Shown here in pieces: positions 37,629 through 44,565 of a DNA stretch of 64,000 nt (position 1 is its first letter; each line of letters starts with the position of its first letter). The position numbers and the translations under genes are program-made. Under the pieces are notes generated by a model that saw only the letters and a program-made list of their open reading frames with translations, was not told the origin of the DNA and searched no databases. This DNA is from Rhodobacterales bacterium HKCCE4037 (GTDB lineage Bacteria; Pseudomonadota; Alphaproteobacteria; Rhodobacterales; Rhodobacteraceae), in assembly GCA_015689645.1 (NCBI GenBank), contig WVSM01000003.1, positions 186,001-250,000 of the forward strand. Reading direction: 5' to 3'.

Positions 37629-38363
37629 ATGTCTCGCTGGCAGGCCCCCGCCCCCGAAGAACTGGTCTACGTCATCGGCGATGTGCACGGTTGCGTCGAC
37701 AAGCTGGAGGCGCTCCTGAAACGGCTCGACACCGACAGGGCGCAGTCCGGCCTGGGCCGGTATGTCTTCGTTGGGGATTACATCGACCGGGGCGACGGCA
37801 ACGCCGACGTCCTGACCTTCCTGTCCGAAGTGACGGCAGCCTTTCCCGATCAAGTCACCGCTTTGATGGGCAATCACGAGCGCATGCTGCTCGATTTCCT
37901 CGCCGATCCCACCGGCCCCGCGAAGCGCTGGCTGCGCTACGGCGGATTGCAGACCCTGGCGACTTTCGGGGTGGGCCGGGGCCTGACGACCGACACGCAG
38001 AGCGCCGGCGCGCTGCTGGATGCCGCCGGAGACCTGATGGAGGCCATGGGGTCGGACCTTGTCGATTGGGTGGGTTCCCTACCGCTCAGCTGGTCGTCGG
38101 GCAACCTCTGGGTCGTGCATGCCGGGGCCGATCCCGTGGTTTCGATGGAGGCGCAGCAGGCCAAGACCCTTCTGTGGGGCAGCGACGCCTTTCTCAAGAC
38201 CGATCGAGGCGACGGGCAATGGATCGCCTTCGGCCACCAACCCTTCGAGGCCCCTTTCGCGCAGGACGGACGTATCGCATGTGACACCGGCGCGGTTTAC
38301 GGTGGCCAGTTGAGTGCCGCGCGGATCGACCCGGAAGGCGAGGTCTTCTTCATCTCGGTCTGA
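37629..38363 (+). CDS. metallophosphatase of the serine/threonine phosphatase (PPP) type
   Basis: The 244-residue protein has the calcineurin-like metal motifs in order: VIGDVHGC, VFVGDYIDRGDGN, ALMGNHERMLLDF, VVHAGADP and IAFGHQPF. This is the PrpA/ApaH-like bacterial PPP layout, and the enzyme may dephosphorylate proteins or nucleotides. Its place between exopolysaccharide genes recurs in Rhodobacterales and suggests a link to polymer synthesis, but that is inference. Confidence 0.87.
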   Translation: MSRWQAPAPEELVYVIGDVHGCVDKLEALLKRLDTDRAQSGLGRYVFVGDYIDRGDGNADVLTFLSEVTAAFPDQVTALMGNHERMLLDFLADPTGPAKRWLRYGGLQTLATFGVGRGLTTDTQSAGALLDAAGDLMEAMGSDLVDWVGSLPLSWSSGNLWVVHAGADPVVSMEAQQAKTLLWGSDAFLKTDRGDGQWIAFGHQPFEAPFAQDGRIACDTGAVYGGQLSAARIDPEGEVFFISV

Positions 38364-38385
38364 CCGCCGGTCCAACCGGCGCGCG

Positions 38386-39048
38386 TCAATCCCCGCGCGC
38401 CAGAAGGACCATTCCGACGGTCCGCCAGATGATCCACAGCTCCAGCCGCGGATTGGCGCGGGCGATGTAATCGGCATCGGCCAGCGCCTTGGCCCGGGTC
38501 GCGGCGAGGCCCACGGCATAGCCTTGCGTGACCTGCGCCAGACCGCTCATCCCCGGCTTGACGGACAGGCGCTGGCGGTATTCGGGGATCGTTTCGAGAA
38601 ACAGGCGCGCATGGCGGGCGCAATCGGGGCGCGGGCCGATCAGGCTCATCTCGCCGCGCAGGATGTTGAAGGCCTGCGGCAGTTCGTCGAGCCCGGTCTT
38701 GCGCAGGATGTGGCCCAGGCGCGGGATGCGATCCACCTCCTTCGGGTCGAGCGGGCCGCGCGGGTCGGCCCGGCATCCCATGGTGCGGAACTTGCGAACC
38801 GCGAAGATCGCACCGCCCCGTCCCATCCTGTCCTGCCGGAAGAGCAATGGACCGGGATTGAAGACGGGGTTGAGAACCAGCAGCACCGCGCCGACCAGCG
38901 CGATGACCGGCAGCATCGCGACCGCAGCGGCAATGTCGGCAACCGCCTTGGCGCGCCAGAACAGGCGCGTGCCGCTGGTCGGGGCGACGCAGGGCGCTGG
39001 CTGACGCGGCGCAACCGCGAAGCTTTGGATATCCGGCATCAATGTCAT
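38386..39048 (-). CDS. undecaprenyl-phosphate sugar phosphotransferase (bacterial sugar transferase family)
   Basis: The 220-residue protein has one hydrophobic segment (about 38-60) and the catalytic bacterial sugar transferase domain: LLFRQDRMGRGGAIFAVRKFRTM, RIPRLGHILRKTGLDELPQ (with the Asp-Glu catalytic pair), FNILRGEMSLIGPRPDC and YRQRLSVKPGMSGLAQV. It loads the first sugar-phosphate on the lipid carrier for exopolysaccharide. The ATG at 39048 (or 39039) lies 110 bases from the divergent glycosyltransferase start. Confidence 0.9.
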   Translation of the reverse strand: MTLMPDIQSFAVAPRQPAPCVAPTSGTRLFWRAKAVADIAAAVAMLPVIALVGAVLLVLNPVFNPGPLLFRQDRMGRGGAIFAVRKFRTMGCRADPRGPLDPKEVDRIPRLGHILRKTGLDELPQAFNILRGEMSLIGPRPDCARHARLFLETIPEYRQRLSVKPGMSGLAQVTQGYAVGLAATRAKALADADYIARANPRLELWIIWRTVGMVLLARGD

Positions 39049-39157
39049 GGCTGCCCCCAAGCAGAAGCGCCCGGCGCAGCACCGGGACCGTTCCATTCAA
39101 CGCCTTATTCATAAAGATCGGCTTAATTGCGGGGATCACCGTTTGGAGGCACCGCGT

Positions 39158-40321
39158 TTGGACACGTCGCACCGGCATATCGCGATCCTCGGCTCGGTTG
39201 GCGTGCCGGCCTGCTACGGCGGGTTCGAGACGCTAGCCGAACAGCTCGCGCGGTTCCACGCCACAAACGGGCGGACGGAACGCCTTTCGATCACCTGCAG
39301 CGCGCCCGCCTTCGCCGATCATCCGCGCCGGTTTCTGGCCACTGACCTCGATTACCTGCCCCTGCCCGCGAACGGAGCGGCCAGCGTGCTCTACGATGCG
39401 CTCAGCCTGTCGCGCGCCCGCAGCTCCGGGGCAGACGTGGCCCTGCTGCTTGGGGTCTCCGGCGCGGTGGCCTTGCCGGATTTCAAGCGCGGCAAGATGC
39501 GTGTGGTGGTCCATGTCGACGGGCAGGAATGGACGCGAGCGAAATGGTCCCCGTCCGCCCGGCGTTTCCTGCGTTGGAGCGAGGGGCTTGCCATGTGCCA
39601 TGCCGATGCGATCATCGCCGACAGTCCCGCGATCGCCGATGACCTGTGGCATCGCCATGGACGCCGGGCGGACGTGCTGAGCTATGGCGGCGACCAGGCG
39701 GTCGGGATGCCCGGTGTCCCGTTACCTGCCGGTCTGCCGGACACCTACGCGCTCGCCATCTGCAGGATCGAGCCGGAGAACAACGTCGACATGATCCTGT
39801 CCGCTTGCGCCGCAACCGAAACGGCCCTCGTCTGCGTCGGAAACTGGAACAAAAGCCGCTACGGACGCGCGTTGAGGAGGCGCTTCGGACCGCATCCGAA
39901 GCTCCACCTGCTCGACCCGGTCTACGACCCGGCCCCGCTGCAATCGCTCCGGCGCAAGGCAGCGCTTTACCTGCACGGGCATTCCGCCGGTGGCACCAAC
40001 CCGTCGCTTGTCGAGATGATGCATGTCGGACGCCCGATCCTTGCCTACGATTGCATCTTCAACCACCAGACGACACGCGGGGCTGCGCAATATTTCGCGG
40101 ATGAAGCCGGATTGTCGGACGCTCTGCGGCAAGGGCAAGACCCAGCCATGGGAGCAAACCTTCGCATGATCGCCGGGCGGGACTATCGGTGGCAGGACAT
40201 CGGCGCGGCATATTTCGACCTGTTCGAACGGGTGGCGAACGCGCCGCGTCGGGCGGGCCGCGTCACTCCCCGATCGCCATTTCGATCCGCGATGCGATCT
40301 GCGCCGACCAATCGCCGATGA
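39158..40321 (+). CDS. glycosyltransferase (DUF1972/GT4-like)
   Basis: The 387-residue protein has an N-terminal DUF1972-type domain (HIAILGSVGVPACYGGFETLAEQLARF, with VVVHVDGQEWTRAKW) and a C-terminal GT-B half (AICRIEPENNVDMILSA, HSAGGTNPSLVEMMHVGRPILAYD). It probably adds a rhamnose- or other sugar to the lipid-linked chain. I chose TTG at 39158 because GGAGG sits 8 bases before it and it fits the family start. An ATG at 39047 would overlap the divergent gene. Its last 59 bases overlap the convergent DUF5665 gene. Confidence 0.85.
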   Translation: MDTSHRHIAILGSVGVPACYGGFETLAEQLARFHATNGRTERLSITCSAPAFADHPRRFLATDLDYLPLPANGAASVLYDALSLSRARSSGADVALLLGVSGAVALPDFKRGKMRVVVHVDGQEWTRAKWSPSARRFLRWSEGLAMCHADAIIADSPAIADDLWHRHGRRADVLSYGGDQAVGMPGVPLPAGLPDTYALAICRIEPENNVDMILSACAATETALVCVGNWNKSRYGRALRRRFGPHPKLHLLDPVYDPAPLQSLRRKAALYLHGHSAGGTNPSLVEMMHVGRPILAYDCIFNHQTTRGAAQYFADEAGLSDALRQGQDPAMGANLRMIAGRDYRWQDIGAAYFDLFERVANAPRRAGRVTPRSPFRSAMRSAPTNRR

Positions 40322-40574
40322 TCGGGATGAACTCGATCTGCGACAGCGCCCAGACGATCAGCGACAGCAGGACGGAGGCGCCGACCACGGTCCCGAGGCC
40401 CACGGCCATGCCGACGAGAAACCGGAACATCAGAATACGCGCCACCGACTGATGGATGACGAACATGCGGCTTTGGCGCAGGAAGGTCAGCTCCTGGTGC
40501 AGGACACGCACCTCTGCTGCGAGGTCCGCGGGCGGCGGGGTGGCTTCGCTTGTCTTTTCCTTGGTGTCGCTCAC
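40263..40574 (-). CDS. DUF5665 family small membrane protein
   Basis: The 103-residue protein has a charged N-terminal part with a short helix (AAEVRVLHQELTFLRQSRMFV), then one to two membrane segments (about 47-77) and an amphipathic tail. Length and layout fit DUF5665. Function unknown. Its 3' end overlaps the 3' end of the glycosyltransferase on the other strand by 59 bases. Confidence 0.7.
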   Translation of the reverse strand: MSDTKEKTSEATPPPADLAAEVRVLHQELTFLRQSRMFVIHQSVARILMFRFLVGMAVGLGTVVGASVLLSLIVWALSQIEFIPIIGDWSAQIASRIEMAIGE

Positions 40575-40619
40575 AACAATCCCCCCGTTTGCGCATCAAA
40601 GCCTAGCACGCCGAGCAGA

Positions 40620-41078
40620 TCATTCCAGATAGGCGCGCATCGCCTGGTAGATCACTGCCGTCGCCGCATTGGCGAGGTTGAGCGACCGGATATGCGGTGA
40701 CCGCATCGGCAGATAGAAGGTGCGCGCGGCACGCCCGTCAAGCACTTCGGCGGGCAAGCCCTTGGTTTCCTTGCCAAAGACGAGGTAGGCGTCCGGTGGA
40801 TACTCGGGCTCGTAGACCGAGCCGCCGGTGCCGTCGTCTTCGAACAGGAACAGCTGGTCCTCGCGCGGGGACCGGGCGTCAAGGAAGGCGCCCCAGCTTT
40901 CGTATTCCGTCAGTTGCACATGCTTCCAGTAATCCAGCCCGGCCCGGCGCACCGACTTTTCGGACAGGTCGAAACCGAGAGGGTGGATCACGATCAACTC
41001 CAGCCCAAGCGCGACGCAGGTGCGCCCGATGGTGCCGGTATTGCCGGGAATTTCCGGATGGACGAGGACGACCTTCAT
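40620..41078 (-). CDS. trmL: tRNA (cytidine(34)-2'-O)-methyltransferase
   Basis: The 152-residue protein is a short SPOUT (SpoU) methylase without an RNA-binding extension, as TrmL: VLVHPEIPGNTGTIGRTCVALG is motif 1, VFGKETKGLPAEVL motif 2, and LPMRSPHIRSLNLANAATAVIYQAMR motif 3 with the knot. It methylates the wobble base of tRNA-Leu. The ATG at 41078 gives the usual length; an ATG at 41108 would overlap the upstream gene's stop by 8 bases and is an alternative. Confidence 0.9.
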   Translation of the reverse strand: MKVVLVHPEIPGNTGTIGRTCVALGLELIVIHPLGFDLSEKSVRRAGLDYWKHVQLTEYESWGAFLDARSPREDQLFLFEDDGTGGSVYEPEYPPDAYLVFGKETKGLPAEVLDGRAARTFYLPMRSPHIRSLNLANAATAVIYQAMRAYLE

Positions 41079-41100
41079 GCTGTCCCCGGCAGCGGTCGTT

Positions 41101-41937
41101 TCAGGCATGGGGGCGGTCACGCCCCCCGAGCCCGGGCCAGCGGCGGGCCACCCGCCCCTCGCGCAGTTTCGCGCGGTGCAGATGGCCGCGCACGTCGTTG
41201 CGCCATGGCGTCTCGAGCCGCGTGTCGGCGAACCGTTCGGCCCAGTCGACGATCGCGCCCGCGTCCTGCGGGCGCAGCTTCAACGCACCGTCGAGCAGCG
41301 TGATGATCGAGCCTGCGGGCGTGTACCAGCGGTTCTGGATGTCCCGGACCCGTCCCGGCAGCACCTTGCCCAGTCCCCGGATCAGGCCACTGTCGGCAAA
41401 GCGCTGGATCAGCAACCCCATCTCGTCGCGGTTGTAGGAGATCAGCGGCGGGAAGGTGTCGAGGAACAGGGGCCCGTCCTCGTCCATGGCGAAGCTGTCG
41501 AGCGGGCTGTAGAGCCCGATCCGCTCGGGGCGCTGCGCGATCCGCCGCCAGAACTCGGCCACGTCGGTGGCGACCCGGTCGAGAAGGCCGATGGCCGCTT
41601 GCGTCCCGCCCTGCCGGAAGAGATGCGGCAGCATGGCATCGTCGGGTACGGCGCTCTGAACGATGACGGGCCGCTGCACACCGGCATGGTCGATCAGGCG
41701 CATCTGCGTATCCGGCACCCGGAGGCCGGCAAGACGCAGGCAGTCGAGGTAGGCATCGTGGCGGCGGGCCAAGGCCTCCTGCACGTCGAGATCCCGCCCG
41801 CCCCGGAATGCAATCAGGACATGGCCGGCCAGCGGGCCGGTCAGCGGGCGCATCGGCACCCCGTAGTTCCTTTGCGTCACCTGGATCGTGCCGGCGTCAG
41901 ACAAAGCCGCGCGGATCCAACCGGTCAATTCAGTCAC
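41101..41937 (-). CDS. conserved hypothetical protein (possible kinase-like fold)
   Basis: The 278-residue protein has no signal peptide. SPLDSFAMDEDGPLFLDTFPPLI resembles the metal-binding D-x-x-x-x-DxxPP segment of kinase-like or phosphotransferase-like DUF proteins; the rest is not recognisable by eye. The start is GTG at 41937 with GGGTGACGA upstream. It is in line with trmL and close enough to be co-transcribed. Confidence 0.6.
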   Translation of the reverse strand: MTELTGWIRAALSDAGTIQVTQRNYGVPMRPLTGPLAGHVLIAFRGGRDLDVQEALARRHDAYLDCLRLAGLRVPDTQMRLIDHAGVQRPVIVQSAVPDDAMLPHLFRQGGTQAAIGLLDRVATDVAEFWRRIAQRPERIGLYSPLDSFAMDEDGPLFLDTFPPLISYNRDEMGLLIQRFADSGLIRGLGKVLPGRVRDIQNRWYTPAGSIITLLDGALKLRPQDAGAIVDWAERFADTRLETPWRNDVRGHLHRAKLREGRVARRWPGLGGRDRPHA

Positions 41938-42119
41938 TCGTCACCCAAACGTTCGGCGTCGTGGAATACGACGCAGGATACGGACGGAGGGTGCTGTTGC
42001 GATGCAGGGTCCGGCGCCGTCGAAAAGCGGCTGCAGGGCCAGACCGGTGATTCCCCCCGGAACCCGTCGTGGCAGAGTCGCAACATGATGCGGCAACAGT
42101 CGCCTGGGCAAGGTACGTT

Positions 42120-42136
42120 AGGGTTTTGTTAACCCT
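42120..42136. repeat. AGGGTT/AACCCT inverted repeat upstream of secreted protein gene
   Basis: AGGGTT (42120-42125) and AACCCT (42131-42136) flank TTGTT, about 20 bases before the ATG at 42156. It could be an operator or a hairpin near the ribosome binding region; no other evidence. Confidence 0.4.
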
Positions 42137-42155
42137 GACGCTGCCAAATCTCCGC

Positions 42156-42881
42156 ATGCGTTGCGGAAGCGTCACGGTTTATGTCCTTTGCGCCGCGGCC
42201 ACCCTGACGGGTGCGCCCGCGTCCGCCGGACCTTGGGCGCGCGCGCAAGGCGACCTGTTCCTGTCCTTCCAGATTTCCGCCGAGGAAGAGCCCGCGCACC
42301 TGGTGGAAGGCCTGTGGGAGCCAGAGACCAACACCAGCCTCTATGCCGAATTCGGCGTGGGGCGCAGCTTCACCATCGGGGCCGATCTGGGCGGCGGCGA
42401 GACCAGCCAGATGGGCATCGCCTTCCTGCGCTACACGCTGACCCCGCCCGACGCGACGTGGCAATGGGCGGTAGATGCCGGCCTCGGCGCGCGGCGCATC
42501 GGTGAAGGGCCGGTCCATGGGCTGGTGCGCTTCGGCGCCTCCGTGGGGCGCGGCTTCGGCGAAAGCGACGGCGGCTGGCCGATCCCCATCCGGCACGAGG
42601 GCGGCTGGGTGTCGCTGGACACGGCCGTGATCTACGACGCCGAAATCGAAGACGTGATCTGGCAGGCCGAAGGCACGCTCGGATTTTCGCTGAGCGAGCG
42701 GGCAAATGCCATCGTCTCCCTCAAAGCCGAGGAATGGCCAGGCTCGGACATGATCGTCACGGTCTCGCCGTCCTTCGCCTTCGACATCCTGCCCGATACG
42801 ACCATCCGCCTCGGTGCGCGCGGCGCCCTCGAAGGCAGCACCAACGTGGGCGTGTTCCTGTCGCTCTGGCACACGTTCTGA
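42156..42881 (+). CDS. exported beta-rich (outer membrane-like) protein
   Basis: The 241-residue protein has a signal peptide (cleavage near GAPASA/GPWA) and then many short alternating beta strands (SLYAEFGVGRSFTIGADLG, VSLDTAVIYDAEIED) ending in a terminal phenylalanine (SLWHTF), which is typical of outer membrane beta-barrels. No family is recognised. The start at 42156 lacks a strong ribosome binding site; an in-frame ATG at 42069 has no signal peptide. Confidence 0.6.
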   Translation: MRCGSVTVYVLCAAATLTGAPASAGPWARAQGDLFLSFQISAEEEPAHLVEGLWEPETNTSLYAEFGVGRSFTIGADLGGGETSQMGIAFLRYTLTPPDATWQWAVDAGLGARRIGEGPVHGLVRFGASVGRGFGESDGGWPIPIRHEGGWVSLDTAVIYDAEIEDVIWQAEGTLGFSLSERANAIVSLKAEEWPGSDMIVTVSPSFAFDILPDTTIRLGARGALEGSTNVGVFLSLWHTF

Positions 42882-42922
42882 ACGCCCTCGCCCGCGGGCA
42901 AACTGGCTGATAGCGTGCCGGC

Positions 42923-43402
42923 ATGACCGACCGGAAGACCGACCCGATCCGCCCCACCGATGACGAGGCCCGTGCCCTCGCGCGGAGCCTCATCGCCAAC
43001 GCGCGTTTCGCGGCACTCGCCGTCACGGATCCCGACACCCAATCGCCCATGGTCACCCGCATCGCGCTGGTGCCCGGACCCGACGGCGTCCCGCTGAGCC
43101 TGATTTCGACGCTGTCGTCCCACACCCGCGCGCTCGAGGCGTCCGCCGCCTGCTCCCTGCTGATCGGCGAGCCCGGACCGAAGGGTGATCCGCTGACCCA
43201 CCCGCGCCTGACCCTGCAGGCCGAAGCCACAGCCGCCGACAAGGAAAAGCTCAAGGATCATTACCTGTCGCACTATCCAAAGGCGCAGCTTTATTTCGAC
43301 TTCGGCGATTTCCGCATGATCCGTTTCACCCCCACCGGCGGCCTTCTGAACGGCGGCTTCGGCAAGGCCTTCCTGCTGAGCCCGGGCGACATTGTGGCCT
43401 GA
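42923..43402 (+). CDS. HugZ-like pyridoxamine 5'-phosphate oxidase family protein
   Basis: The 159-residue protein has a split-barrel flavin-binding fold: FAALAVTDPDTQSPMVTRIALV, GVPLSLISTLSSHTRALEAS, CSLLIGEPGPKGDPLTHPRL and YFDFGDFRMIRFTPTGGLLNGGFG. The pattern is that of HugZ/DUF2470-lacking short forms linked to haem use in other bacteria. No haem genes are adjacent. Cytoplasmic. Confidence 0.8.
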   Translation: MTDRKTDPIRPTDDEARALARSLIANARFAALAVTDPDTQSPMVTRIALVPGPDGVPLSLISTLSSHTRALEASAACSLLIGEPGPKGDPLTHPRLTLQAEATAADKEKLKDHYLSHYPKAQLYFDFGDFRMIRFTPTGGLLNGGFGKAFLLSPGDIVA

Positions 43403-43471
43403 CGGACTCAGTTCCTTCTGCCTCTGTGCAAAATCATATGCAGACACGAAAATCCGTGCCATGCTCCGCCC

Positions 43472-43993
43472 ATGAGCGAGCATAAAATCGACCCGGATCT
43501 GGTCGGCATCTGGCTGTTACCCGGGCAACCGCAAACCTACGAAATCTACGAGAACGGTGACTACCTGATCGGTGAACCGGAGGAGTCGTTGCGTTTCGAA
43601 GACGCAGACAACCGCATGATCTGGGGCGACCGGCGGTTCCGGCGCTCGGGTGACCACGGCGTCGGCCTGATCGGGACATGGCTGGAAGAAGACACCGGCG
43701 ATGCCTGGGATTTCACCGAAGACCAGGCTGTCACGATCCTGACCGAGGACGAGACGTTGATCACCGGCATCTGGGCGCTGCGCGACCAGGGGCACAGCCT
43801 GTGGCATTGCGAAAAGCGGGCCAGTGTCACAAGCGACGGGGCCCATGTCGAATTCAGCTTCGTTTCCGGCGAGACCGCGCGATATGGCTACACGGTCAAG
43901 GCCGACGTCCTTTGCCTTCTGGACCCCGAGAACTGGACGGAATTGACGCGCTACCTGAATTCCAACCTCTACCTTGAAAGCGTCGCCAGCTAG
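43472..43993 (+). CDS. hypothetical lipocalin-sized cytoplasmic protein
   Basis: The 173-residue acidic protein repeats a GxW-strand pattern (LVGIWLLPGQPQTYEIYENGDY, GLIGTWLEEDTGDAWDF, LITGIWALRDQG), suggesting a small beta barrel of three related sheets, somewhat like lipocalin-type proteins. No signal peptide. No family recognised. Good codon bias supports a real gene. Confidence 0.55.
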   Translation: MSEHKIDPDLVGIWLLPGQPQTYEIYENGDYLIGEPEESLRFEDADNRMIWGDRRFRRSGDHGVGLIGTWLEEDTGDAWDFTEDQAVTILTEDETLITGIWALRDQGHSLWHCEKRASVTSDGAHVEFSFVSGETARYGYTVKADVLCLLDPENWTELTRYLNSNLYLESVAS

Positions 43994-44003
43994 GGCGCGC
44001 GCT

Positions 44004-44474
44004 TCACCAATGCATCGTCCCGACCGCGCCCTTGATGCGCCCGGTCAGGTTCGGCGTGACCCATCCGCCGTAGAAATCGCCGGGCTGCGGCATCACCTTG
44101 ATCGCGCCCACGAAGGCCTCGTCGACCGAGCTTGCGTAGAAAGACAGGTAATCGCGGATCGCGTCGAACCGTGCCGTTGGCGCCGGGTAGGACCATGCCG
44201 CGTTGGGGGACCGTCGGCCATTGACCACGAGGTCGAAATAGACCGCCCTGCCCTTCCATTCGCAATAGGTCTCCCGCGCCGTTGGCACCAGCGTCGACAT
44301 GACCACGTCGCTCGGCGGAATGTAGTAGGTCGGCGCGTGGTGGGTCTCCAGCACGCGGAACCCGGCCTCGGTATCGGCGATCGGCAAGCCCGCGAACACC
44401 GCGCGCAGGCGCTGCGCCACGGGCTGGAGCGCGGGCGGGCGCGGGTAGGACTGTACGTTTTCGACGGGCAGCAT
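44004..44474 (-). CDS. DUF427 domain protein
   Basis: The 156-residue protein matches DUF427: VFAGLPIADTEAGFRVLETHHAPTYYIPPSDV, ETYCEWKGRAVYFDLVVNG, AAWSYPAP and a C-terminal extension with KVMPQPGDFYGGWVTPNL. Function unknown. An upstream GTG (44528) lies inside the terminator loop of the preceding gene, so the ATG at 44474 is preferred although its ribosome binding site is weak. Confidence 0.8.
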   Translation of the reverse strand: MLPVENVQSYPRPPALQPVAQRLRAVFAGLPIADTEAGFRVLETHHAPTYYIPPSDVVMSTLVPTARETYCEWKGRAVYFDLVVNGRRSPNAAWSYPAPTARFDAIRDYLSFYASSVDEAFVGAIKVMPQPGDFYGGWVTPNLTGRIKGAVGTMHW

Positions 44475-44504
44475 GGGCGCGAGGTAGCGCGCTTGCCGGG
44501 CAAG

Positions 44505-44540
44505 GGAAAGCCCCCGGATCGACGTCACGCGATCCGGGGG
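44505..44540 (-). terminator. rho-independent terminator of the beta-helix protein gene
   Basis: CCCCCGGATCG (44511-44521) pairs perfectly over 11 bp with CGATCCGGGGG (44530-44540), loop 8 bases. On the minus strand it is followed by CTTTCCC. It lies 26 bases after the stop of the gene at 44566. Confidence 0.85.
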
Positions 44541-44565
44541 CGTCGTTCCGTCAAAGCGGGTCGCG

